A DNA stretch of 64,000 bases from Acidobacteriota bacterium (lineage in GTDB: Bacteria; Acidobacteriota; Terriglobia; Bryobacterales; Bryobacteraceae). Made by a program: the position numbers and the translations under genes. The stretch covers positions 62,001 through 126,000 of the forward strand of contig JACTMJ010000013.1 in the NCBI GenBank assembly GCA_014584705.1, given 5' to 3'. Shown here piece after piece: positions 46,388-53,650 of this stretch. Below the pieces are notes generated by a model. The model was not told where the DNA came from and searched no databases. It was given only the letters and a program-made list of their open reading frames with translations. Each line of letters starts with the position of its first letter. Positions within the stretch are counted from its first letter, which is position 1.

Positions 46388-46936
46388 TCATTGCTGTTTC
46401 TCTCCCTTCCCGCCAAGCAACCGCTTCAGCTTCTGGCGAGTGCGAAACACGATCTGGTCAACCCGCGATGCTGACAGGTGCATTGCGGCTGCGATCTCCT
46501 TGCTGGAGTATCCTGCCTGCTTGCGGATCAGAATAGAGCGCTCTTCCTGCGAGAGTTGTTCCAGCACCTCGCGGTAGAACACCCTCTGCTCCACGTCCTC
46601 TGGATTCCCCAGCCGGGCTGGGAACTGAGCCAACTGGTTGGCGGCCTTCAAGGAGTTGTCCGTGTTTCGCTCGATCGAGCCGTCCGCGCGGCGCAGGTAC
46701 GAAATCGCTATGTTGTGGAGTATGGTCCAAGCGAAACCGTGCAGTTTCTTCACAGGCCCGTGGCGATCCTCATGCCGATGAATGCGGCGGCCTGTTTCCT
46801 CCAAGAGGTCGGCAATCACCGCCTCGTCATTCAATCTTGGGAAGCGGCGGCGGAAGCGCGGCAACACCCTGTCCAGGGAGGATGTGATGCGTCCGGAAAG
46901 GGGATTTCCGTTCTCGTCGGTAAGCATCAAAGCCAT
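46388..46936 (-). CDS. ECF-type RNA polymerase sigma factor
   Basis: 182 residues. Region 2: DEAVIADLLEETGRRIHRHE, KLHGFAWTILHNIAISYLRR. Region 4: LEQLSQEERSILIRKQAGYS, SKEIAAAMHLSASRVDQIVF, RTRQKLKRLL. There is no region 1 or 3, as expected for ECF factors. ATG 46936 has AGGTGGGCGCG upstream; a GTG at 46945 is an alternative. Followed by its anti-sigma on the same strand (91-base gap). Its targets are likely to include the divergent gene at 47090 and the CHAT operon, but no matching promoter pair was proven. Confidence 0.9.
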   Translation of the reverse strand: MALMLTDENGNPLSGRITSSLDRVLPRFRRRFPRLNDEAVIADLLEETGRRIHRHEDRHGPVKKLHGFAWTILHNIAISYLRRADGSIERNTDNSLKAANQLAQFPARLGNPEDVEQRVFYREVLEQLSQEERSILIRKQAGYSSKEIAAAMHLSASRVDQIVFRTRQKLKRLLGGKGEKQQ

Positions 46937-47089
46937 CGCGCCCACCTGTTCGGATTAAGACTTTTCCGAAGCCTCCGGAGGCGAAGTGTCCAATCAAGTT
47001 TGCACTCGTGAACGAAGAAATCCGCCTGCGCCAGGAAAGATTCCCCACTTGCGAAAGCGTTCTTCTTATTGGAAGGAGTGTCTCCGCCC

Positions 47090-47500
47090 ATGTTCACCAA
47101 TTGGGGTTGCCCGCTGTTCCCGATGGAAGGGGCTCGATTTCGTATCGGAGGGGGCTCCGGGGACGCCCCAGCCGAGCCGGATGGAATTTGCGAGGTGATC
47201 ACCGTACCTGCGATGGATGAGCTTCCATACGCGTTCGAACTCGAGTCTGGCCAGGTTCTCGACGCCACGATCACCAGCGAGCAACCCTTCGGCGTATTGC
47301 TCTGTGACGATGCCATCTATGAAGAGTGGATTGACCAAGGCATGCTCACCCCGTTGCCGGAGAGTTTCCACCTCTACCAAGCCAGCCAGACCTTGCATAT
47401 TGTTTCCTTTTCGCCCACCCAGCGCGGACACTACATCCTGCTGCTCGTGAATCCGTTGGCATCACCCATTGAAGCAGTGTTCAATGCGAGGACCAGCTAA
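47090..47500 (+). CDS. Small beta-rich protein of the CHAT/sigma locus, unknown
   Basis: 136 residues; GGAAGGAG lies 11 bases before ATG 47090. No signal peptide. Predicted mostly beta: YAFELESGQVLDATITSEQP, FGVLLCDDAIYEEWIDQG, TLHIVSFSPTQRGHYILLLV. The pattern recalls GOLD/pre-peptidase C-terminal-type beta-sandwiches (an impression, not a database match). It is transcribed divergently from the sigma factor with about 150 bases between, so it is a good candidate for a sigma-controlled gene or a protease substrate. Confidence 0.6.
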   Translation: MFTNWGCPLFPMEGARFRIGGGSGDAPAEPDGICEVITVPAMDELPYAFELESGQVLDATITSEQPFGVLLCDDAIYEEWIDQGMLTPLPESFHLYQASQTLHIVSFSPTQRGHYILLLVNPLASPIEAVFNARTS

Positions 47501-47877
47501 CGCAGTTTGATCTCGCCTTTCGCCGCAAGCCAGTGAGCGAGCGCCGTGTTCACCAGAACGTTCATGGAGCTATTGCGCTCATCGGCCAGCTTCTTCAGCT
47601 TCTTATGAAGGGTCCGAGGGATGGTGATGGTGGTATCGCGCACCATCTTCTCCTCGATGCTGATCATCTTCACGGCGGAGAGATCGACGGCCTCTAACGC
47701 ATCACTGGCCATGTTGCTGAGATCGCCCCGGTAGCGGATCATCGTCCGCAGTACATCGTTGATCGTCTCGTTCATCCGGATAGCCAGCTTGATCGTCGAT
47801 TCCGCCGGCGCCGCCGCCTTCTTGTCCTTAGGGCGCGGTGTCCCACCCTCCAATCGAACCACTCGAGCCTGCACCAT
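47497..47877 (-). CDS. Ribbon-helix-helix (CopG/Arc-like) DNA-binding protein
   Basis: 126 residues. Start has GGAGGCTCTG before ATG 47877. The C-terminal part is a typical ribbon-helix-helix: DTTITIPRTLHKKLKKLADE, RNSSMNVLVNTALAHWLAAK. The N-terminal half is Lys/Ala-rich, with a helix MNETINDVLRTMIRYRGDLS. It ends convergently with the small beta-rich gene (4-base overlap). It could be a local repressor or the antitoxin half of a lost pair; no toxin gene is adjacent. Confidence 0.75.
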   Translation of the reverse strand: MVQARVVRLEGGTPRPKDKKAAAPAESTIKLAIRMNETINDVLRTMIRYRGDLSNMASDALEAVDLSAVKMISIEEKMVRDTTITIPRTLHKKLKKLADERNSSMNVLVNTALAHWLAAKGEIKLR

Positions 47878-48309
47878 CAGAGCCTCCTTGACAGAGATAG
47901 ACTGTACAAGCCAGATGGTATCACCGAAAGCCTCCAGATGGAAGTAGGTTCTGTTGCACCGAGCTCCGCCTGAATGGCCTCCACTTCCGGATGGCCGACG
48001 ATCCAGACGGAATCGGTAGACGCTACGCCGTCAGTGAGGATCTATTCGCTTAGCGTTCGCAGAATGCATGAACCGACACGCTTTCTGTCGCTTAAGCCCC
48101 TCGGCAAGGAACTGCGTCGCTACCCGTGCAATGCACGCAATAACTCCGAGTCGGGCATTGCACGCTAAAGCGCAGTCAATTCACAGCGAACAAGCCGCGA
48201 ATAAGCCTACGTCGCAGGTTGGGGATTAGATCGCTAGAGCTTCTACGACCTTCTGAGGAGTTCTGGCGAATTCGACAGTACGCCAGGCATCAAAGATTGA
48301 GTTGTTCAT
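47878..48309. other. Gap between CHAT/sigma locus and Pycsar operon
   Basis: 430 bases without a supported gene. It must carry promoters for the RHH gene (leftward) and the Pycsar pair (rightward). A perfect 10-base inverted repeat is present (next entry). A 64-codon open frame at 47974-48168 has no ribosome site. Confidence 0.5.
48125..48164. repeat. Perfect 10-base inverted repeat upstream of the Pycsar operon
   Basis: Arms cgtgcaatgc (48125-48134) and gcattgcacg (48155-48164) with a 20-base loop, about 145 bases before the cyclase start. It could be a regulator site, a stem-loop in a leader RNA, or a trace of element insertion. Arm composition is not rho-independent-terminator-like. Confidence 0.55.
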
Positions 48310-49275
48310 TTGGCGGACCCTTTTTGGACAGAGTGCCGGAATAGCTTTAAGAACGCGTTAACGGCTTATTCCTGGGTTCACCAGGTTCATCCTATTGTCA
48401 GCGCGTGGAAGGACAGCTATTCTGAGAAACGTTCCTCTTATCTGGAATTTTCGGCGTCCACCATGTCTGGCCCCAATGCCCCACTGACAGGCTTTGCCGC
48501 GCTTCTCGCAAGCGTGAGGCCGCGCGTGCCCAGCAAATGGACGCAGCGCTACCTTCAGCAGATCATCGACAGAGGCAATAACCGCATTCGGGTTTTGCAG
48601 GACCGTATCAACGGCGTGACGACCGGCAGAGTGATGCCGGATCTGGAACAGGTGACGATTGGCAGCGGAAAGCATTTCACGCTGGCCGTGTTGTTCCTGG
48701 ATATCTGCGGATTCTCGGCGAGGCCAAACTGGACCAATGAAGAACAGAAGCTGATGCTCGCCACCATGAACATTTTCATGGCCGAGATGCTGAACATCGT
48801 CCGCGATTTCGGCGGCACGTTCGAGAAAAACACAGGTGATGGGTTGATGGCCTATTTCGGGGAAGGTTCACTGAAGCCCGCAGAACGCGTCCAACCCGCT
48901 GTGGAAGCAGCAGTCGTAATGCACTATGCGAACGACAATTTGTTCACACCGTGGTTCCAGCAGCGCGGAATCGAGCCGATCCGCTTCCGAGTGGGTATCG
49001 ATATCGGACCCGTAACGATCGCGCGCGTCGGACTGAGGGGCGATGAAAGCAGCATCGTCGCGATCGGAACGCCCGCGAATATCGCATGCAAGCTGATGAA
49101 CCGCATTCCAAACGGCGGCATCTGCATCGGAAACGAGGTCTACGCCAATCTTCCGAACAACTGGACTCAGGCGTGCCGTCAGTGCGATCAGCCCAGCGGA
49201 TTTGTATACGTGGCCAACCAGGCGCCATATCTTGCGTGGGAACTGAACCATCGTCTTTCACCGCCAACCGCATGA
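48310..49275 (+). CDS. pycC: Pycsar nucleotide cyclase (PycC)
   Basis: 321 residues from a TTG start (the frame is closed by TGA at 48298; no ATG before residue 52, no clear ribosome site). Class III cyclase core: first metal Asp131 in LAVLFLDICGFSARP, second Asp177 in EKNTGDGLMAYFGE, and AIGTPANIACKLMNRIP with Asn257/Lys261 where adenylate cyclases have Asn/Arg. The N-terminal helical region YSEKRSSYLEFSAS is shared by Pycsar cyclases. These sense phage infection and make cCMP or cUMP. The membrane effector follows after 7 bases, which settles the assignment. Confidence 0.88.
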   Translation: MADPFWTECRNSFKNALTAYSWVHQVHPIVSAWKDSYSEKRSSYLEFSASTMSGPNAPLTGFAALLASVRPRVPSKWTQRYLQQIIDRGNNRIRVLQDRINGVTTGRVMPDLEQVTIGSGKHFTLAVLFLDICGFSARPNWTNEEQKLMLATMNIFMAEMLNIVRDFGGTFEKNTGDGLMAYFGEGSLKPAERVQPAVEAAVVMHYANDNLFTPWFQQRGIEPIRFRVGIDIGPVTIARVGLRGDESSIVAIGTPANIACKLMNRIPNGGICIGNEVYANLPNNWTQACRQCDQPSGFVYVANQAPYLAWELNHRLSPPTA

Positions 49276-49282
49276 GGGTTTT

Positions 49283-50032
49283 ATGAGCGATACACCTGCG
49301 CCGCCGTTGACTTCACCGCTGATCGCGCCGCCAGAGCCGCTTCCGGGCCGCTCGGGGCATTCGAACGAGAGCCAAGCGCTGGCCGCAAGCTCCCAGACCT
49401 CCTCCTCACCATCAGCGTCCGATCTAGATGAGGCGGCCAAACAGCAGTTTCTGTGGCAGACGCATTCGTACCTGAACGAATATGCCCGGTTTGGGGACAC
49501 GAAGGCAGGGTTCGCAGGAACCGCCGCCGCCGCGCTGCTAGGCGCGCTCTACAGCGCGAAGGCGCATATTCCTCTGCTTCAAACTTCTATCGGACAGTGG
49601 CCGTTCTCCAACTGGCTCATTGCGGCCGCGTTGGGTCTGTTAATCGCAGCCGCCACCATTGCCGTGTGGACGATCCGGCCACGGCTCGGCAGCACGCAAG
49701 ATAAAGGCCTCATCTTTTGGGGAAGCGTCGCCGCGCACAAGAAGCTCGAAGAGCTGCAAACATCGTTTCACGGACAATCAGCGCGGACGCTCAACGACCA
49801 TCTTCTTCATCATGTTTTCGACATATCGTCAAAGGTCTGTGTCCCCAAATACCGGTATGTATCGATTTGCATGGCGCTGACTTTGGCCGGGGGATTAATG
49901 GGCGGAGCAGCGCTGATGATGCAGGATTTGAGGCAACTCCAGATCGCCACACCTCCCGCTGTCGCAGCAACTCCTGCTCCTGAGGCGAAGGAACCGACGG
50001 TGGCGCCGCTACCGGCGAAGTCAAAGGAATAA
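49283..50032 (+). CDS. pycTM: Pycsar transmembrane effector (PycTM)
   Basis: 249 residues. After a ~50-residue Pro/Ser-rich leader comes the Pycsar-effector domain (DUF5706-like): FLWQTHSYLNEYARFGDTKA, with membrane helices at ~74-92, ~108-132 and ~193-214 and a cytoplasmic loop KKLEELQTSFHGQSARTLND. The C-terminal tail is Pro/Ala-rich. Known role: on binding the cyclic pyrimidine nucleotide it disrupts the inner membrane and aborts infection. The N-terminal disordered extension is longer than in reference effectors. Confidence 0.85.
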   Translation: MSDTPAPPLTSPLIAPPEPLPGRSGHSNESQALAASSQTSSSPSASDLDEAAKQQFLWQTHSYLNEYARFGDTKAGFAGTAAAALLGALYSAKAHIPLLQTSIGQWPFSNWLIAAALGLLIAAATIAVWTIRPRLGSTQDKGLIFWGSVAAHKKLEELQTSFHGQSARTLNDHLLHHVFDISSKVCVPKYRYVSICMALTLAGGLMGGAALMMQDLRQLQIATPPAVAATPAPEAKEPTVAPLPAKSKE

Positions 50033-50040
50033 CAAATTAG

Positions 50041-50475
50041 TTAGCATCGCCAAGAACTGGGAGCGCCTGTGACCCGGCATGTGCGTGGTTTGCCGCCAAG
50101 ATTCTGAAAGTGCCCAGCGTGGCAGCAGGTCAGGTGGCAATCAAAACAAACGTCCAAGAAGGCTGCGAGACTCGACCGTCCATGCGTGTGATGCCGCTGC
50201 GTACCGTAGCGGGATGATCCGCAGCATTCGCATCGTCGGCTCTTGGGAATTGATCGGGAAAAGCTGACTCGCTCGCCATTAAAAGGGCATGTCCTCCTGT
50301 CATGCCCGACGCGACCGCAGACGCCGCACGCGCGGGGCAGGCCCGTATTCGATCTGAGCAATTCGGCCACGCCCCACAGGGTCAGCCCGACCACCGCCGC
50401 GCCAACCATGACCTCGCCAAGAGTGGGGACCGGTTGGCAGGGCTGCGGCTGCGGGTAATTTACTTGACCAAGCAT
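50041..50475 (-). CDS. Membrane-anchored protein with zinc knuckle and HNH-like Cys/His cluster
   Basis: 144 residues; AAGGAGCTCTC before ATG 50475. One membrane helix (VMVGAAVVGLTLWGVAELL), then CGVCGRVGHDRRTCP (a CxxCx4Hx4C knuckle), then CECCGSSRYGTQRHHTHGRS and VCFDCHLTCCHAGHFQNLGG, a dense Cys/His array like a degenerate HNH fold. Homologues with the second part occur as orphan genes on mobile elements of soil bacteria (recollection). Nuclease activity is possible but not shown by a clear HNH triad. Confidence 0.65.
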   Translation of the reverse strand: MLGQVNYPQPQPCQPVPTLGEVMVGAAVVGLTLWGVAELLRSNTGLPRACGVCGRVGHDRRTCPFNGERVSFSRSIPKSRRCECCGSSRYGTQRHHTHGRSSLAAFLDVCFDCHLTCCHAGHFQNLGGKPRTCRVTGAPSSWRC

Positions 50476-50515
50476 GAGAGCTCCTTGTTGGCTGATCCGC
50501 ATATCCAACGCCGAT

Positions 50516-51076
50516 CTAGCGCAACCTTTTAACATTGTCGCGGATTATGCGGGCCGTTCCATCATCGAGATCGCATTCAAGGGCGAGTCTGTAGAAGGCT
50601 TCGGCGGCATCGCTCTTGTCGAGTTGGTGACGGCGGGTGAGTTCTTTCGCTTTGACGCTGAGCGTCTCAACGTCCCCGGACGTCACAGGCGCGCAGTCGG
50701 CAACGGTCTGGCAAAACGCCTCGACGATAGGCTTCGACAGATCCGGACCGAACAGGAAGTAGTGAAAATACTTAAGGAAATTCGGATGGCGAAAGACGGC
50801 ATCGCCGGACGTGCCATTGCGCTTGAACACGTCAAGATGCGAAGAACCGCGGCCGCCGATGAAAAACGCCGGGTCCGTAAAAACGCGCGTGCGGATTTCC
50901 GGGATGGCTTTGCGTTGGATGAGGGAGCGCGTCAATTCAAGGACGGTTTCGCCGTTCTTTCGCGCGAAATCCGCATCGTGGCGGTTTCGGGATAAGTCGA
51001 ACTCGATGCTTTTCAGAAGCTCTTGCTCAGGCGCCGTCAATTCCACCGGCGACGGGGCCTTCATGGCGGTTCTCAC
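50516..51076 (-). CDS. Hypothetical helical protein
   Basis: 186 residues from GTG 51076, whose codon overlaps the stop of the preceding gene (GTGA); ATG at 51064 is an alternative. Largely alpha-helical and charged: RNRHDADFARKNGETVLELT, HPNFLKYFHYFLFGPDLSK, LDKSDAAEAFYRLALECDLD. No recognised domain. Coupled to the 51073-51357 gene, so the two proteins probably act together. Confidence 0.6.
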   Translation of the reverse strand: MRTAMKAPSPVELTAPEQELLKSIEFDLSRNRHDADFARKNGETVLELTRSLIQRKAIPEIRTRVFTDPAFFIGGRGSSHLDVFKRNGTSGDAVFRHPNFLKYFHYFLFGPDLSKPIVEAFCQTVADCAPVTSGDVETLSVKAKELTRRHQLDKSDAAEAFYRLALECDLDDGTARIIRDNVKRLR

Positions 51077-51357
51077 TTAAAAACCTCGACGTTAGCGGAT
51101 TTCCTGATGGTGATGCCGTTGTGGCCGCAATCGACCGCGAACATCACATCGCGCACTTCGTCCGTGGTCAAACCAAGGTCGCGGGCCATGAATCCGTAAA
51201 TGTAGATTTGAACATCGTCACGCTGACCGGTCACCTTGCGGTTCAGATAGTCTTCGCAAGCCCGGGCGATTTCGTTGTGCCGCTGCGCCTTGCGAAGAAG
51301 GCGCGGATTGTTTCCTCGGTAGCGGCTTCGGGGCACGTGGATGGGGTAGACGGGCAT
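51073..51357 (-). CDS. Hypothetical basic protein
   Basis: 94 residues from ATG 51357, chosen because TTGAGGTAAGCGCC precedes it (the frame is open to 51408). Basic N terminus (VPRSRYRGNNPRLLRKAQRH) followed by a helical region (DLGLTTDEVRDVMFAVDCGH). The part FMARDLGLTTDEVRDVMF resembles a helix-turn-helix, so a small DNA-binding protein is possible. Upstream partner of the 50516 gene. Confidence 0.6.
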   Translation of the reverse strand: MPVYPIHVPRSRYRGNNPRLLRKAQRHNEIARACEDYLNRKVTGQRDDVQIYIYGFMARDLGLTTDEVRDVMFAVDCGHNGITIRKSANVEVFK

Positions 51358-51362
51358 GGCGC

Positions 51363-51650
51363 TTACCTCAACGGACATTGGTCTAGGGACAGCAAATTGT
51401 TGTTCCATCGACCGTCGGCATATGTGCGGACATAGGGAGCCTTTCCGGCCTCTCTGACAACACCAACAACGGCGCGTTTCCCGCTCAGCGGATCGAGCAC
51501 GAAGAACGTATTCGTTTTGGCGTCGATGCTCTGGATGACTTCTTCACGAGTCCATATCCACTTGGCCGCAGGGTTCCCGAGATGGGTGATGTGCTCGTGC
51601 GGGCTTTGGGGATTGGGTTTGACAATGCACTTTACTTGCACGTCTGCCAT
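51363..51650 (-). CDS. DUF3892 family protein
   Basis: 95 residues from ATG 51650 with AAGGAAAAAACT upstream. DUF3892 pattern: VKCIVKPNPQSPHEHITHLG, WIWTREEVIQSIDAKTNTFF, ending YVRTYADGRWNNNLLSLDQC. The family is small, widespread in accessory regions and of unknown function. It heads a cluster of three minus-strand genes. Confidence 0.75.
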   Translation of the reverse strand: MADVQVKCIVKPNPQSPHEHITHLGNPAAKWIWTREEVIQSIDAKTNTFFVLDPLSGKRAVVGVVREAGKAPYVRTYADGRWNNNLLSLDQCPLR

Positions 51651-51722
51651 AGTTTTTTCCTTGTGTTGAGAGAGTGCGCCTCCCACTAGGGGGTGGTCTA
51701 TAGCGGCGCGTTCTGGTTGTCG

Positions 51723-51956
51723 TTATCCCTTCGGCGGAAACGGGTCGTTGCCTGGAGGAACGGTGTCCGAATCCCGCCAATGCCCGTCTCGGCCCTGAAT
51801 GCGGACTTCGCCGCCGCCATTGTTGCCCACAATCTCCCGCGCACGGTCGATTGCTTCGCGCTGCGTGTCGAACACGCCGCTCGGTCGCTCGCTGTGCGGT
51901 TTTCTCACCGCCCAGCCGTCCGGATGATTTACAACGTACCGGTCATTTTTCGCCAT
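51723..51956 (-). CDS. DUF2188 family protein
   Basis: 77 residues. DUF2188 signature: YVVNHPDGWAVRKPHSERPS, VFDTQREAIDRAREIVGNNG, GGEVRIQGRDGHWRDSDTVP. Typical length and composition. DUF2188 and DUF3892 genes often co-occur on plasmids and integrative elements; their function is unknown. Confidence 0.85.
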   Translation of the reverse strand: MAKNDRYVVNHPDGWAVRKPHSERPSGVFDTQREAIDRAREIVGNNGGGEVRIQGRDGHWRDSDTVPPGNDPFPPKG

Positions 51957-52056
51957 CTACTGTTCACCTTTTGGGTGGGGCTGCCACCTCTCTTATTATA
52001 CCAAACTCGGCGGTTCCGCTGATTTGAGTATTTCGAGAGCTAAAAAACGCCCCTTC

Positions 52057-52776
52057 TCAGAAGAGACTTCCGGGCCGTGCGCTGCCGCTGTCCGCCAGGA
52101 TTCCTTTCTTTAGCAGGCGCACGCGCGCTGCATCCCGTGAAGTTTGAAACGCGATCGATACGCTGCCAATGAGCTCCCTGCCCTCATCGGAATTCACAGC
52201 GAGGTTGCGGAACTGAAGATTATATTGCTCGCGGAACGCTTTCACCGTGGCGATGAGCGGCCCAACGGGCATCAAAAGCGCGCCGCAAACATAGCCCGCC
52301 TGCCACTCCATCCAGTCGGATTCCGCTGCGGTCTCTATGCTGTCGCGCTTGCATTTATGGGACTGCGCCGCTTCTTCAGCGGGGAACAAAGATGGCGTTT
52401 CCGCTTTCGTGGTGAAGAGGAATTCATGAAAATGAACATGTCCGTATTCATGCGTGAGCGTCGTTCTTAGGCGGTTCTCCGTGTTCGGCGCGGCGCTGAG
52501 AAAACCGGCGATCTTGACCAAGGGCCGTTTGCCTGGACGAAATTCTGTGACCCCTTCAACGTCATCGCCTTCGTCAGAAAGATCGGCATAGGAATCGATG
52601 CTCGCCTTCTGCTCGATGAGGATGGCCAGGTCATCCGTTTTCACCGGAAACTGGGACTTGCCGTACCTGTCCTTCAGGAACTTCGTTATCACCTGCTCGC
52701 ATTCGGCGTCCAATTCCTCGGGAAGGTAATGGGGCCTCTTTGCAAAGCGTCCTGTCCGGTCCGTTACCCATTTCAT
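52057..52776 (-). CDS. ImmA/IrrE family metallo-endopeptidase
   Basis: 239 residues. Zinc motif HEYGH (His109, Glu110, His113) in LTHEYGHVHFHEF. A conserved downstream part (AGYVCGALLMPVGPLIATVK) and a C-terminal helical region with GSVSIAFQTSRDAARVRLLK, similar to ImmA proteins that cleave cI-like repressors of integrative elements. Start ATG overlaps the stop of the XRE gene (ATGA), the usual repressor/protease arrangement. It probably induces the element after stress. Confidence 0.9.
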   Translation of the reverse strand: MKWVTDRTGRFAKRPHYLPEELDAECEQVITKFLKDRYGKSQFPVKTDDLAILIEQKASIDSYADLSDEGDDVEGVTEFRPGKRPLVKIAGFLSAAPNTENRLRTTLTHEYGHVHFHEFLFTTKAETPSLFPAEEAAQSHKCKRDSIETAAESDWMEWQAGYVCGALLMPVGPLIATVKAFREQYNLQFRNLAVNSDEGRELIGSVSIAFQTSRDAARVRLLKKGILADSGSARPGSLF

Positions 52777-53093
52777 GGTTTCTTCACAGCCCTCCGGAAC
52801 GCCTTGAACGCTTCTTCCATTTTTTCGGGTTGGGCGGTGGCCAGCTTCTTAAGATCCGCGGGAATGGTTCCTGCGGCCAGGCACAGCATGTCTGCGGAAA
52901 GGCTGAGCGCCGCCGCCATCTGGCCGATCAGATACTCGGAAGGCGGATTGCGGCGATCATGCTCAATGTCGTTCAGGTACTGGGCTGAGATCGGCTGCCC
53001 GTCTTCTTTCTTAACTTTGGCCGCCAGTTCCTTCTGGCTGAGACCTGCCGCCCTGCGCGCTTCGGAGACGATAGAGCCGAATGTGTTCACCAT
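52773..53093 (-). CDS. XRE-family transcriptional regulator
   Basis: 106 residues. Helix-turn-helix: FGSIVSEARRAAGLSQKELA, then GQPISAQYLNDIEHDRRNPP, then LIGQMAAALSLSADMLCLAA. It is coupled to the ImmA peptidase, so it is the likely cleavable repressor of the mobile element. A palindrome six bases upstream of its start (53100-53117) is a candidate autoregulatory operator. Confidence 0.9.
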   Translation of the reverse strand: MVNTFGSIVSEARRAAGLSQKELAAKVKKEDGQPISAQYLNDIEHDRRNPPSEYLIGQMAAALSLSADMLCLAAGTIPADLKKLATAQPEKMEEAFKAFRRAVKKP

Positions 53094-53099
53094 TTCATT

Positions 53100-53117
53100 A
53101 TCCGCTAATCAGCGGAT
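53100..53117. promoter_or_regulatory. Palindromic operator candidate in front of the XRE gene
   Basis: Perfect inverted repeat atccgct-aatc-agcggat (7-base arms, 4-base spacer). It ends only six bases before the start codon of the XRE repressor gene, so bound repressor could block initiation. The minus-strand neighbour GGATAATG also contains a -10-like TAAT. Confidence 0.55.
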
Positions 53118-53284
53118 TGAAGAATGATGAGGGGCGGCGGACCAGACGTTCTCGCAGAAGCAGCGTTCCCGGCAGGCCCTTCCGGTGAAGCGCCGCGGCC
53201 CCACCTGTCGTCAAACACGTTGAAATAACAGCGGAACATCGATAGGGTGCTCTGGGCTTTTACAAATAGAGCAGGATGCAGCGC
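53118..53284. other. Short gap, XRE promoter region
   Basis: About 170 bases between the XRE gene and a possible small plus-strand gene. No further structure recognised. Confidence 0.4.
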
Positions 53285-53419
53285 ATGACCACAAGCGATC
53301 CCTTATCGCAGGCATTGCGAACCTACGAACGAGAGATAGTAACCGCCCAGATGCGCGGCGAAGCTGTTAACCCGCATGAAGTGGCAGCCGGACGCCAGCG
53401 TTTGAGTGGCGGACGATGA
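53285..53419 (+). CDS. Possible 44-residue protein
   Basis: MTTSDPLSQALRTYEREIVT, AQMRGEAVNPHEVAAGRQ and RLSGGR, then TGA. A moderate ribosome site, AGCAGGATGCAGCGC, precedes the ATG. The composition is that of a soluble helical peptide. The TGA overlaps another ATG (ATGA) that opens a 46-codon frame, weakly suggesting a mini-operon. Could be chance; no family recognised. Confidence 0.3.
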   Translation: MTTSDPLSQALRTYEREIVTAQMRGEAVNPHEVAAGRQRLSGGR

Positions 53420-53650
53420 AGCTGTGGACTAGGAAAATACCCGGTCTCAGCGACCGGCGGGGTGATCGAAGAAGCCTGTCGCCTTGTCGAGCCAATCGGT
53501 CTCGGCATGCGGAGCAGCACCTAGCTAGAACCTCCATGGGAGATCCATTGCGATAGGACCCGCAAAGTCACGTAGTGTAGAGCGATCACCGTCATTGCTC
53601 GGATCACGCGCAACCCGGAAGTTGAGATGTTGGGCAGAAAGAACATCAGG

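Noticed and set aside
47974-48168. 64-codon plus-strand open frame before the Pycsar cyclase
   Set aside because: No ribosome site, no family, and it spans the inverted repeat arms.
41487-48309. CRISPR array or Cas genes near the CHAT/sigma locus
   Set aside because: I looked for regularly spaced repeats and Cas motifs because of the CASP resemblance. None is visible in the window.
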